This document shows positions 37,145 to 49,252 of a DNA stretch of 64,000 bases, one piece after another (position 1 is the first letter of the stretch; each line of letters opens with the position of its first letter). The DNA lies in the NCBI GenBank assembly GCA_017163975.1, contig JAFFSR010000004.1:6572001-6636000 (forward strand). Direction: 5' to 3'. The notes under the pieces were generated by a model. The model made no database searches. It saw nothing but the letters and a program-made list of their open reading frames with translations, and had not been told where the DNA came from. Origin of the DNA: Anastatus disparis. Its lineage: Eukaryota > Arthropoda > Insecta > Hymenoptera > Eupelmidae. Made by a program: the position numbers and the translations under genes.

Positions 37145-38485
37145 TAATTATGGAATCCTTGGATTATTTCCTCAAAGGAAATTCTATCTCTTTCTATAAG
37201 TTGAATATGATCTGGTTTCTCCACACGTAAAATAGGAGGACCAGGTGGAAATTGTTCCATTGTTCCCATTACCTCAATCGAATCACCCTTTTTGAATGTA
37301 TCTAAGATGGTTTATTATTCCTTCAACTTCTGAAATAAAATAAATTTTAAAAAGTAATTAAATATACATGAATTAAAATAAAATGTATAAATTATGATTA
37401 TTATGCTTACTGATTTTTTTGTTGATATTCTCATAAGCATCGGATATACCACATTGTTCACATAGTGTAGAATTATTTTCTTCATATGATCCAAATGTTT
37501 CAATGGTTGTGTTTTCTTTGACGAGCAATTCAAAATTAACATTTCCTGAATTGTACAGCTTGTTTTTAATGGCAGTAGCTCTAGTTGATCCTATATAAAC
37601 AATCTGAAGTAGAAAATGAATTATTACTTTAAAGTAACTAAATATGCAACTAAAATTTCATTGAAGAAAAATTATAAAATATCTTTAGAAATAATTATAA
37701 AAATTATCATAATAAAAATAAAGAAATAAAAGATAATTATTAATAACTAAATATATAAACATAAAATGATTGTAAAATTAAAAAAGTAATTAAAAATCAT
37801 AATTAAAAATCATTTTTACCGTTCCCACTTCTGTTATAGATTTTAGTAATTTTGAATTCTCATTCCATCCTGTAACCTGAACCTCTTTACCTTCTCCATT
37901 GTTTATTACAAATTTCTGAAATTTGGCAGTTTTAAGTGAGTGGAAATTATTGCTGGCCTTTGTCACGTAGCCAACTATGTCTCTGAAATTCATGTCAATT
38001 TAAATAAAAACTTGTCCTCTTGAAATTTTTTATATTTATAAAATGATATTAAATTTTTCATTTTAATGTTTGAAAGGAGGTCGTATAATTCTGTTCTTTT
38101 TTAATCTAAACATTACTTTTAAAAAAAAAATTAATTATTGCTTTTTATTATGTTTAATTCTTATTTTTGGCAATTATTACTTTCAGCGGATTACTTTCAG
38201 CAGAAAGTTAATTATAAGAAACAGAAAATTAAGTATTGAAAAAGAACAGAAATTAATAAAAAGAGATAACAAATAGATATTTAACCATTTATGGTTATTG
38301 ATCATGTCTATGAGAAAAAAAAATTAATGATTAAACTATCAAATTTTAGCACGTGTGTCTTCAAATAAATAAATTCGCAACAGACAAATCATAATATCTT
38401 TTAATTTTGTTACTTACACAGTAGCATCTCCAACTTGAATATTATCAATCACTTCTGACGAAGTAAAATCTTCTTTGCCTAACAT
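37145..38485 (-). CDS. OB-fold (RPA-like) protein gene 2, paralogue of gene 1
   Basis: Exons on the minus strand: 38418-38485 (ATG at 38485, MLGKEDFTSSEVIDNIQ), 37820-37982, 37411-37603 and 37145-37329. Exon junction phases (2, 0, 1) are the same as in gene 1, and the exon 2 start DIVGYVTKAS aligns with EIVGIVEHV. Exon 2 carries the OB-like KFVINN...VTGWNE strand pattern, exon 3 starts IVYIGSTRA and exon 4 starts VEGI like gene 1's VEGY. The last exon needs a one-base shift before GDSIEVMGTMEQFPPG to stay open to the stop at 37145-37147, so it may be a pseudogene or hold a sequence error. A TTAA-flanked element begins 16 bp upstream of the ATG. Sequence identity to gene 1 is low, so the duplication is old. 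Confidence 0.6.
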
Positions 38486-38501
38486 TTTTCGTTTAATTTA
38501 A

Positions 38502-38925
38502 GGGAGTATCCTCGATACGAAGTTAGTCAGTTAAGAAAACAGTCGAACTTATCATTGACAGTTATGGATTTGGCAACGTCCCTAAAACTCTAGAATTAAA
38601 TATTGTTTTATAAAATTTATATTATAATAAATATATCAATATATTATTGAATCATAAAAAAGGATATAAAAGTATTTTAGAATTTTCCCAGAATTTTTTT
38701 ATGATTTTTTCTCAGAAAAAAAAATTTTTATTTTGCATAATTACAAAAGAAGACAAAATATGTATCCCCCCATAAGATCACATGTTATTTTCAAACTGCA
38801 ATTTCTCATGTTTGAAGCTCTGAAGGGTCACGAAATTTTAACCATAGCTTTATTACACCTAAATACGCCTGTATGTCAATTATCAAAAGATTTTCAATAT
38901 AAATTCTATTACCGAGGGTACTCCC
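38502..38925. mobile_element. TTAA-flanked TIR element (piggyBac-like MITE)
   Basis: TTAA (38498-38501), then GGGAGTATCCTCG; the other end is CGAGGGTACTCCC, then TTAA (38926-38929). A TTAA duplication is the hallmark of piggyBac-type elements. No transposase. It occupies the promoter-proximal position of OB-fold gene 2; a 74-codon plus-strand ORF inside is not recognisable. Confidence 0.7.
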
Positions 38926-38929
38926 TTAA

Positions 38930-39730
38930 TGATTTATCAACTCTTTTCAACAATTAACTGAATGAAAAAATGATTATTATTTTTATTTTTATATATAGGT
39001 TAAATATACGTTATCCTTGACGTGGAAACAAAGAATATTTTATGATGATGGATAGAATAGAGCTTTCTAAATTAGCAATTAAACTATACTACCCGCCAGG
39101 AATTCTATTCAGAAAAAGTTAACGATCGTCGATGATTGGTTGTTTCTATCACGCTTCATTTATTCGGAAGACTATTCTATCCATCTGCCGGCGTTCTTAC
39201 GAAGAACATCTAAGAAGAACTCACTTATCCAATTATTTAATTTCAGCAATTATTCAAAAATGTTAAGTGTATAATACACATTATTTTAATTGTTTTAAAT
39301 AATACATTTTTTTCTTTGTTAAAATTTGTATTTTTATACAGCATATATTTTTTTTTTATTTTTACAAAAATCAACTATTGTTATAATCATTGAAAATAAA
39401 AACAGATTTAATAATTAAAAGATTCTAGCAAAAAATATGTTTGCCAATTTTCAAATAAATTTTTTGACATCAGAAAGTCTTTTAAATCCAATAATATCAT
39501 TAACATTGATAAAAAAATAGTGATAGGATAGTTAAAAAGAATTTAAATAAAGAATATTTAAAAAAATAAAATTATTTTTAGATTTTTTTATCATTACATT
39601 TAAATTTTATCATTATATAGAAATTGTATACATTTATAATATACAAAATTATTGTGTAACATAAGAAATACAATATTCTAATGATTAATAAAGAATATTT
39701 CATTCAAATATATTTATGTATAAAACTTAC
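38930..39730. other. AT-rich gap with small fold-back
   Basis: TGGATAGAATAG (39048) and CTATTCTATCCA (39174) form an inverted pair around about 115 nt. An ATCGTCGATGATTGG block (39125-39139) lies within and resembles the one upstream of OB-fold gene 1. Confidence 0.4.
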
Positions 39731-40890
39731 GTATATTATATACATTTTTCTATAAAAATTGTTTCTTATTTTATCATTTTTTTTATTTGTCAATAAATCC
39801 ATTATATCCATTACTGCAGGATGGAATGTTCTAAAAAATTAGTGTGAATAAATATTATATAATATTTTATGTTTTATAAAAAAAGAAAGTTATATAAGAC
39901 AACATACTTGGACTGAGCAGAGATGTAATTGTATTTACGTAAGCAATATGTAATTCGCAGTACATCTGTAATAATTATATTGGCTAAAGTATTATATTTA
40001 TTAAATAAATAAAAGTTTTAATATAATAAAATTAAAACGATTGATTAATTTAAATTGAAATAGATTAAAAATTATTTTATAATGATAAAATATAATTATA
40101 AAAGATAACTCCAGTAATTTAATATTAAGTCTTGTAAATTAAATAAAAATAAATTGTATGCAAAATTTTCAACACATAATATCAAAGTATTACTACTATC
40201 ATAATTTTTTGTTACTTACCATTTTTACGTCATTGTCTTGTAAAGTAGCATTGGGAGATTGTAAAACAATTATAAATTTAATTTTTGTATTGATTGCTTA
40301 TCCAAATTTGAAAAAAAAGCATTATCAACAAATGCATCAAGATATAATACAATAAATTTCTTAATAAAATTATAAATATATATGTATACATTTTATATTC
40401 TTCAATTGAATAAAGCATTCTTAGAAATAATTCTCGAGTATTTGTAGCTGTTTTATTTTCTATATTTAACTTTTTCTCTACAATACCAATAAAAGTATTA
40501 ACTTTATTATTAAATTGTAGTGCTTCATCTGTAATACATTCAATATATTTTAATGATCATTAAAATATATTGAATGTATTACAGATGAAGCACTAAAATT
40601 AATAAAAATATTTAAAATTAAATATTAAATATTAAATATAAATATTATTAATAATAATAATAATAATTAATAATTATTATTATTATTTATTTAATATTAT
40701 ATATTAATATTAAATTTGATTTTTAAAATTAATTAAAATATTAATAACATGTGTTATTCATAACAAATTAATTTTAACATTGATCAAAACATTATAAATT
40801 ATATTTCTAATCTAAGCTAAATAATAATTGTTAAAAACATCTTACGGCCTTTTCAATTGTAGCGGTACAAACAATCATGATGTATGATAA
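39731..40890 (-). pseudogene. Series of exon-like segments, unidentified gene
   Basis: Minus-strand open segments bordered by AG and GT: about 40860-40890 (MIVCTATIEKA before GTAAGA), 40390-40528 (EALQFNNKVNTFIGIVEKKL), 40220-40296 (FIIVLQSPNATLQDNDVKM before GTAAGT), 39908-39965 (VLRITYCLRKYNYISAQS) and 39731-39830 (TFHPAVMDIMDLLTN before GTAAGT). The last two join well in phase. Earlier junctions do not keep one frame, so this is either a decayed gene or my exon choice is wrong. No family is recognised. The acceptor of the 40390-40528 segment lies inside a perfect 78-bp palindrome. Confidence 0.3.
40518..40595. repeat. Perfect 78-bp palindrome without spacer
   Basis: Two 39-nt arms meet at TGATCA (centre 40556/40557) with no mismatch and no loop. 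The left arm contains the putative splice acceptor and first 11 nt of the exon-like segment 40390-40528; the right arm is its inverted copy. Confidence 0.9.
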
Positions 40891-41353
40891 ATATTATAAG
40901 AAAAATATTTTATATGACAGTTTAATATTATATTTATTTTTTATGTGTGCACAGCTGATTCTGAAACTCTGCTAAAATCCATCATATTCACATCAAATCA
41001 AAACATATTCATAGATATACTTGTAAAAATAGAACTAAGTAAATAGATTGAAAGTAAAACAAATTTAAACATATAAAAGAACATGATAATTAATAGAACA
41101 AAAATTTTCAAATCAACATAATGTGATGTATATCGAACAAAATCGTTGAACGAATTAAAAAATCACATTAACTGAATCAGGCGAAGTGCTTCAAAGGCTA
41201 TTCTCCTTAACTTTATTAATCATTTAATTAATCTTTTTTACTTAATAAAAAGACCATTAAAAGAAAAACAGAAAATTACTGATTATCGCTAATAAGTAGG
41301 ATAGACTTCGTAAAAATTTCTCACAATTATTTTTTTTATTTTGTGATCTCTGC

Positions 41354-41621
41354 TGTTGGATCTAGGAGCCAAAACTCAAATAAATCCCCTTTATATTTAT
41401 AGAATAACAAATGACTTTATTAATACTAAAACATTATTGTAAAATAAATATATATATGACAATCTAATTAATTTAATAAAGACGTCTAAAGGGTAGCTCT
41501 ACTGGATACGGCGGGCGACGTCAGACTGAATAGCGGGGCTCGATTATACTGTACTGTGCGCGTCAACAATCTTTAGGTGGCGCTGGGGAAGTTTGGTTTG
41601 TTGGAGCTCCTATTCTTAACA
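41354..41621 (-). repeat. copia 3' LTR
   Basis: Left-hand copy of the LTR pair; 3' LTR given the minus orientation. Contains GGCGGGCGACGTCAGACTGA. Confidence 0.9.
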
Positions 41622-42105
41622 CTCCCTTCCTCCAACAGACCTCTGTTCTTTCATCCTTTCCTCATGTTAATTGTCTTTACAATCTATAGTGTCACCTGAA
41701 AGAAGATACCGCATAATACGGCTTATGACTTCTGAATGTTCGCATCTATTTCTACATCTATATACGTAATTATGTGCATATAAGTTTTAATGCAGCATGT
41801 TACGTCTTAAATTACATTTTAACTTCTTAATTTTTAATACCCTTTATTGTCTAAAACAATAAAATATTTCAGTCTGAGTATTCTACTTCTAGAATAATGA
41901 AAAATTGTCAGTTGGTAATGGTTATGATATGATGTTTGCATTATTTTGTTGGTCAGCAACAATTCGTTGATGATTTTCCCTTTTATCTGACAAGACTTTC
42001 TATAGTTACCATGTAACTACTATTTTCTGTTGGTTCTCCGACTTCTAAATTTTATTTGATCGTTTTAACATCATCATAGATTTTAATTACGTGACTGTCG
42101 TCTGT

Positions 42106-43942
42106 CTAGATGCAGCCATCTGTTGAACTCACTTTACAGCCATTGGGGTCCAAAGTCTTTCCAATTACGTCTTGCATAACTTTGTTGATAGATACCAGTT
42201 TCTGGCTTGCATTACAAATGACGAATTCAGTTTGACAGACAGAGAGTGTAAAGTATTTTGTTTGTGGCTTCTCCTCGAAATCGTATATCCAAACAATCTG
42301 ATAATATATTTTCTTGTAGATGAGAAGTCGTAGAGCTAGCATCTCCCATGGGTTTCAGCATCTCTCCTTGTCTATTGAAGGTCAGTCCTTGATCTGCTGC
42401 ATTTCTGAGATATCTTAATATTCTTTTGCCTCCTAACTAGTCACATGTGGATTTTGTCTGCTTCCTTGATAAGTAGCTCACCGCATAGGTTGCATCAAGT
42501 TGGGTTGTTTCAGATAGGTGCCATAAACTTCCAAATATTTCTCTGAATAATATATTCTTAACTACGTCTCCTTGATCTCAGATGTGTTTTCACTTATACT
42601 CCTGGTTTCTGATTTTTCTTGTAACTGTGGGTATCAATTTAGCTTTGCACTCCACTACATTAAAACGTTTTAACATCTTTTCTGTAAGTCTCTTTTGGCT
42701 CAGATGCAAACTTCTTTTTATGTAGTCTCTGACAATATTGATTATTAGGAAACGTCTATGTTTTCTGCAACTTTTCATTTCATGAACTAACTTCTTTGAT
42801 TTTTGCACGTCTATTTCCTGATAGCACTGTATCATTTGCATACAATACAATAAAAAATATCGTTCTTTACTTGAGGTAAATAGATAATATTTGTTTACTT
42901 CTTTTCAGTTCTAGTTTTAAAACTTCTACTGGGAACTTTTTGTTCCAACTTTTTGAACTTACTTTGAGTGCACAGAAGTATTTCTGAAATCCTGAATACG
43001 TCTGACATCTTAGTTTCTTGTTGATTCATTATGAGGTGTGTCTGCGATTTTCCGAACTTCTTTCACATCATAGATTTTTATTATTATCCTTGTAGCTGCT
43101 TGACGACTCCCTCTTTCAGTTGATTGCATGACATCTTTGTATGTTCTTGGGTTTGTTCGACATTCACTAGGATTTGGCTGCTCTTTTTAGACATTTGGTA
43201 TTTTTGGAACTATTTGTTGTTTGATAAGGTCCTCTACACGTCTTTCCATCGATCCTTCTCGTTTGTGGATTTGGATGGTATCTAGTTGTTTACTTCTGGC
43301 TGTACTTACATTTCTTTTCCTGTAACATCTAATTGCTTGCAGTCATTTTTCTGGCACTTCAAATTATCTGTTCACTTTTTCAGTTTTGTTTTTGACTTTC
43401 TTATCAACTTCCAGTGGTCCGAATTTTTCAATGTTGTTTTTAATTTTTATACATCTTAGTCTATTAGTTTTTCGTTACATCTAACGTGTCAATACTGCTC
43501 TTGGTGATCTTTCAGCTGCTTTCAACTTGGTGATAAGTAGTCTGGTGTATGTGGTGTAGCCGAACTTCTAATTTTGCCCTTATACAGTTTACTTTCTAGT
43601 GATTTAACTTCTATAGAGATCTTGGAGTTTAATTTAGATGTGTATAGCTGTTTCCATTGCTAGAATTGACGTACCTCCTGGTAAGGCTGATTTTATCATC
43701 ATGGTTTTGATTTTCGATTGAAGCGTCTTATTGAACCTCTCAGTGGTTCTATTTAACTTTGGTGAATATAATAATCCAAAGTTACTTTCTACGTTGTCTT
43801 TGACCATCACTTCTGCAGAACTTCCTCCGGTGAATTCCATACTTTTTTTTAGCTCTAACGTAAAATACTTCGAAATCTTCTCCAAGTATCCTTCCTGCAG
43901 TCTTGAAAAACTTTTCAGGACGTCCTCCAGTCTCACTCCCAT
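42106..43942 (-). pseudogene. copia pol remnants (integrase, RT, RNase H)
   Basis: Fragments in pol order on the minus strand. 43634-43942 shows SPKLNRTTERFNKTLQSK, the end of the integrase core. 42590-42850 shows LSQKRLTEKMLKRFNVVECK, a copia RT C-terminal motif. 42106-42342 shows TEFVICNASQKLVSINKVMQ, RNase H-like. They sit in different frames with stops between, so the element cannot make a polyprotein. Confidence 0.75.
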
Positions 43943-45517
43943 TTATGGGATATAATTTTGTATTAATATACATTTACATGTACCTGTATGTGTGTATGTA
44001 TATACATATGTATATTCACATCTATACACACAGCTCTCTGCACGCACTTCTACAAATATACTCGACTATATTTCAAATATCTTTCTCCTTTTGTGTATGT
44101 ATATAAACTGAAAAATTATACGTCTATAGTCAGTTTTTAGTTTGTTGAAAACATATGTGAAACTATACAACAATTTACACAGAATGTTTCAATAGATGCT
44201 CTTACTTTTGATACAGAATAAATTAAGAAAGAAAGATAAATACATACAAGTTTGACATTAAGATTTTAATGAAAATTATTAACCTCAAAAAAAATTTTAA
44301 TTAACATCAACTTAAAAAAAATTACATTTTACTTTTAATATAAATATTTAACTTAAAACGGTTTTTACTTTTCAAAAAAAATTAATTTTGAAAGAGTATA
44401 CTTTAAAAAGAGAATATTAGATGTCTAAAAAATACAACTTTTAAAGAACAAAAAAACATTTTAACTTCAATAAAGATTTAACTCTAAAAAAATTGAACTT
44501 CTAAAGAAAATTTAACTTAAAATATTTATCATTAATAATATTTAAATATTTGAGTATTTAACATCAAAAGATCTAACTAAAAAAAATTTCGGAGTGGAAG
44601 AAAAAAAAAATTAATGTGTACGCAACCGAATGCAAGTATACGTACACTGAAAGAAAGAAAAAAAATACTAATTGAAACGTATAAGTTTTGTATATTCACT
44701 GAACTTCAGTTTTAGTACAAAACGTTATAACGTAGTCACAATAACATAAAAGAATTAAAATTAAAATGAAAACATCTCCATGACTTTTTGTCTCAACGTC
44801 TTTTACATCTACATCAGTATATGTAAATACATGTATATGTTTATGCACTTATTTATTAATACGTCTATACACGTACATGTGCGCTTATGCACGTGTTTTA
44901 CTTCTATAAAAGACATCTATTGATCACGCATGTATATATATATTTCATATATGAATTCACGTATGCTTCATTTCTTGAAAAAGTAAGAAAACTCAATATA
45001 AAATGATAGCTCCACGAACTTCGTCTCGCTTCCGAGAAAAATGACGGTTGCCGGTCGAAACCTAACAACGAAATACATCGAGTGTGTGCCGTCTATTCCA
45101 CGAACATCCTCCCCCGTTTTTTTTACTTTTTGAATTTTTACATCCATATAACATTGAATAGTACAAAAAAAATTTAACTTGTAGACTAACTGTTTAATTC
45201 ACTTTTAGAACTAATAAAAATTTTATTATTAAACACTTATTATATGTTTTCTGATGGGGGAAGAAAACGTGCGTGAATGACGAAAATTGTTACTTCTACA
45301 ATTTCTACATACAAAACACAACTTCTACACTTCCTTTCTTTTTGTATTTACACAATAATTTTATTATACGCGCACTTACAACATCGCACAATTTATTTTA
45401 TTTTAATTCAAATCAAACACAAGGTGCACTGTGAACAACACTTTTTTTCTGCACCATACTTACAAAGACGAAGACATCATGCCATGCGCAGTGAAGCGTG
45501 AATCTGGGCCTATAACC

Positions 45518-45785
45518 TGTTAGATCTAGGAGCCAAAACTCAAATAAATCCCCTTTATATTTATAGAATAACAAATGACTTTATTAATACTAAAACATTA
45601 TTGTAAGATAAATATATATATGACAATCTAATTAATTTAATAAAGACGTCTAAAGGGTAGCTCTACTGGATACGGCGGGCGACGTCAGACTGAATAGCGG
45701 GGCTCGATTATACTGTACTGTGCGCGTCAACAATCTTTAGGTGGCGCTGGGGAAGTTTGGTTTGTTGGAGCTCCTATTCTTAACA
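45518..45785 (-). repeat. copia 5' LTR
   Basis: Right-hand copy of the LTR pair, adjacent to the tRNA-like primer site; 5' LTR in the minus orientation. Confidence 0.9.
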
Positions 45786-46042
45786 TCTGCAAAATAAATA
45801 TTCAAATCATTTATTAACTACTTTTAACCAATTATTTATTTTCCGAACAATTAAATTTTATAATTGCTTTGTTGTTTTTAATTTAATAAACGCTTTACCT
45901 CAATAGAAAATAAATTACTACAAAACGAAAATGAACATGCAAGTATTTACACGTTATAATGTTCATAAAAAACAATAATATTTTTTGATACAGCATGCAA
46001 GAAATTGAATTTTATGTAACGTAGTCAAATCTTTCACCTTAA

Positions 46043-46430
46043 CGGCAGGCCGGAGTAGATCCTGATACCGACCGAGTAACAATTGAGTTGTTTGTTATTT
46101 ACTCAAGTATTAATCGGTGTATCTTCAAATTAAAGGTTAAGCGCAATAGATATTATTATTATGAACATCTATGCACAAGAAAAAAAAATTCTACCGCTTT
46201 GTTTTTGAGAAAAGTAAGGAACACCGAAGTAAAAGTTTATGTTTATAATATTTTTGCGTTCCTTACTTTTCTCAAAAACAAATCGGTAGATTTTTTTCTT
46301 CTTGTGCATAAATATTTGTAATAATAATAATATCTATTGCGCTTAACCTTCAATTTGCAGATACGCCGATTAATACTTGAGTAAATAACAAAAATTTCAA
46401 TTAGACAAGGACAGCGAATCCGGCCTGCTC
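46043..46430. mobile_element. TTAA-flanked fold-back MITE, copy 1
   Basis: TTAA at 46039-46042 and 46431-46434. Ends CGGCAGGCCGGA and TCCGGCCTGCTC. The element folds almost completely (TGTGCATAGATGTTCATA-type arms) around a ~35-nt loop (GAAGTAAAAGTTTATG...). Same family as 55691-56075 and 59412-59796. TTAA target suggests piggyBac-type mobilisation. The loop is reversed relative to the other two copies. Confidence 0.85.
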
Positions 46431-47732
46431 TTAATTTTAAGCACTCATATCAAAAAATTTTTTTCATTACAAGTGTGTTAAATTATAAATACTCGTACGA
46501 TTCTTGTGATATTAGGCTGATTTTGCCGACTTTCATGCATATCAATCTTATGAATATTTATAATTTATCGCACTGATATCAAATGATAGTATAATGGTTC
46601 TGGATTTAATGTACAAAATGGAACAAATGCAACAACATTTTGAATCCTTCGTTTTCAAGTTAAACCACAATTGATTATTTTATTTTTAAAAACTAACACA
46701 ATGAATTATTAAATAATTGAAAACATTCTCAACTTACATTGTTTTAAAATGCCTAAACGGCAAGTCAACAATGGTGAAAACGATTTTACATACTACGCTA
46801 TAATAACCAAAAGTTTTATAAGAATTAATATTGAAAATTCACATAAAATTTTATTTCCATTGCTGTATCGTTCTTTATACAGAGGCGCGGTCGAACCTCG
46901 ACATAAAGTTTAGGTACTAAAGTGTTCCTCTTAAATGAAAAGAAACATTCAAAATTTTTAACTGTATTTCTACTTCTTCAACTGCTTCTTTCGGCTGGAA
47001 ATTCACATATTAATTTGTAAAACAACTATAACATATTTTTTTTTAATTTAGATAGTTTGGTTTATTGAATGCACGTGTCTATACGAATAAAAATACAACA
47101 TTACTATATTTAATATAGTTTGTGAGTCATTGGACATCTATTGTAATTTAAAAATTTAAAATTGGATTATTATTAAATTGTTAGAAATATTAGTATAAGA
47201 ATGGTGAGTTTTAGCCGGGATGATAGTCTGTAGCAGCTTTACTTAAAGTATTATAATTTTTACAAAAAGTATTATAATTTTTACTCTACTTTATCTCCGT
47301 GTATAAGTATGAAAATCCAGAGACAAACATTCGTTTAGACCAACTTTAAAAATTAACAGTTTTTTTTAAAATAAAAAATATTAGTTTTAAATACCATATT
47401 CTTTATGGATCAAAATAGTAGTTAATTCCAATTTCTTAATCATTTATTTTATTTTTTGCAATTATTTATTCATTTACATATTTGTAGCTCAGCTTCTGAA
47501 ATATTATTTAACGTGATTATTATATCAATTATAAGTAACTTTATTATATTAATCATAATAAATTCTATTAATAAATTATTTTTACCGATTATGTTTTAAA
47601 GAGGAATTACCAATCCCAGCTAAATCATAGGACCTAATAAAATAATGGAGCACCTGACCTGAAAATAAGAAAGACAATTAATGACTAAAAACAGAAAAAG
47701 CAGATAATGAAAGCGAAGAATAAATTTAAATC

Positions 47733-47735
<3 letters not shown>

Positions 47736-47793
<58 letters not shown>
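47736..47793. repeat. (TA)n microsatellite
   Basis: Uninterrupted TA run. Confidence 0.9.
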
Positions 47794-47797
<4 letters not shown>

Positions 47798-48464
47798 GGG
47801 TACATTTCTGAAAATTTTAAACTTTGTGAGGCCACACAATAATACATATATAATACAATATTAGGACAAGTGGTAGTGCAAAACGAAAAAGGACAATCTT
47901 CTCCTTCATCATACTCTTACGAGTAAAGTCATAAATACTCAAATACTTCTCATTTGTACTAGAATTTGCGAAAATTCGAAAAATGAGTGTGAGTCTTTTA
48001 ACTTAGGATTTTTTTTAAAGAATATAAATTTTTCATTGAATCAAATAGTCGGTCGGGTATTTTTTCTAATATTTTTGAACATATAAAGTATAAGACAAAA
48101 GTAAATTGAAGTGTGTGCCTTCCGCTAGTAATGCACAAGAAATTTTTGTTCATGTGAGCCAATATTTTTGCAGAATGATATAAATGTTAATTTTTCTAAA
48201 ATAACTTTTTTACCTAATTATTGTACTCGATAGAATTTTAATATCGTTAAATTTTTTTACAAGCTTTAGAAAATCAGTGTATTTTGGAAAACTTGTAAGT
48301 AAATATTATTATTTGAACGGCACACTGCGAATTTGAACAATAAACTCTATGTACTTAACATAAACTTCATGCCATAACTTCGGTATTTTGAAAAATTTGT
48401 TTGGGAGCATTTGATTCGATAAAATAATTTTAAAATTCGTAAAGAATTTTAAATTTAATTAGTT

Positions 48465-48745
48465 AATTTTCCTGGAAATTTTGAAGTCGATTTGTTAAAA
48501 AATGGCTGAGAAATCCTGCGATAACTACAAAAATAGACAAAATCAAGGCTTCGACAGAAGTAAAGGATTTCAACCATCGAATGAGATCTTTTGAAATTAT
48601 TCATGGATTAAAGTCTTATATTTAATATATATTTAAGATAAAAAAAAGTTTCATCAATTAATATTACAAGGAAAAAAATTTATGATTGCATTTAAATTGT
48701 TTTTTTTCAGATTTTAACTCAGCCCTGATACCTTAGGAATAAATA
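48465..48745 (+). repeat. Dispersed repeat, copy 2 (mate at 19030)
   Basis: Same block order as 19030-19300: CTGGAAATTTTGAAGTCG through CCTGATACCTTAGGAA. Confidence 0.7.
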
Positions 48746-49252
48746 ACAGGAACTTGAAATTGGATAAAATAAATCGATTTCAAACAATGATGTTAGTTCT
48801 GAAATTAAAGGTTAAAAAGATGGTTTCACAAGGAGAAACAATGAAAAATCGTTCAGAAAATACTTACAAAAGATAAGGATCCATAAAGCTGAAGAAAAGT
48901 ACCAAAGGATAAAAAACAGAAAGTGCATAGATTTAATACTTTCTATTTTTTTTTTTAATGAGGTGAGCATTATTCTTAATGCAGTGAGTATTGTTATTCT
49001 TAATGAAGATATTTCTTGCTCTTCTTCTTCTTCGTTACCTAATTTTTAAAAAATATTTGAACTTTTACACATCGTCTTTATTTAATAAAAGGTCCTAATT
49101 ATTATTGATGTAATACTATTTTAAACATAATAAAGTAACCTAATTATTAATGAATAATTTTTTTTAATTAAAGAAACCTTTAAGACATTTTAAGACATGA
49201 TTTTGTAAATTATTTACATATACTTATTGAAAAAACAGTAAACCAAATAAGA

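Larger units (their letters stand above)
41354..45785 (-). mobile_element. Ty1/copia LTR retrotransposon, defective, with TSD
   Basis: Two 268-bp LTRs (41354-41621 and 45518-45785) differ at about two positions and begin TGTT / end AACA. The flanks carry a 5-bp target duplication TCTGC (41349-41353 and 45786-45790). Next to the right-hand LTR, on the minus strand, GGTTATAGGCCCAG resembles the initiator-tRNA-Met primer site used by copia. A purine tract (GGAGGAAGGGA) precedes the left-hand LTR on the same strand. So transcription runs right to left. Interior length is about 3.9 kb, but gag and protease were not found and pol is fragmented. Confidence 0.9.
46431..49250. other. AT-rich gap with dispersed repeats
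   Basis: No gene. Holds a GC-rich segment near 46879-46933 related to 20271-20337; a block at about 47029-47135 (TTGAATGCACGTGTCTATAC, TATATTTAATATAGTTTGT) with a diverged relative at 57970-58100; a TA array (47736-47793); and the dispersed repeat at 48465-48745. Confidence 0.5.

Noticed and set aside
29924..38485. OB-fold genes as part of a Helitron/Helentron that would mobilise E1-E3
   Set aside because: Both genes are intron-rich, no Rep/helicase sequence is nearby and no element ends enclose them; the link would be speculation.
38733..38957. 74-codon plus-strand ORF
   Set aside because: Lies in the TTAA element and crosses its end; no similarity recognised.
43731..44106. Plus-strand ORFs inside the copia element
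   Set aside because: Antisense to the integrase fragment and into microsatellite-like sequence.
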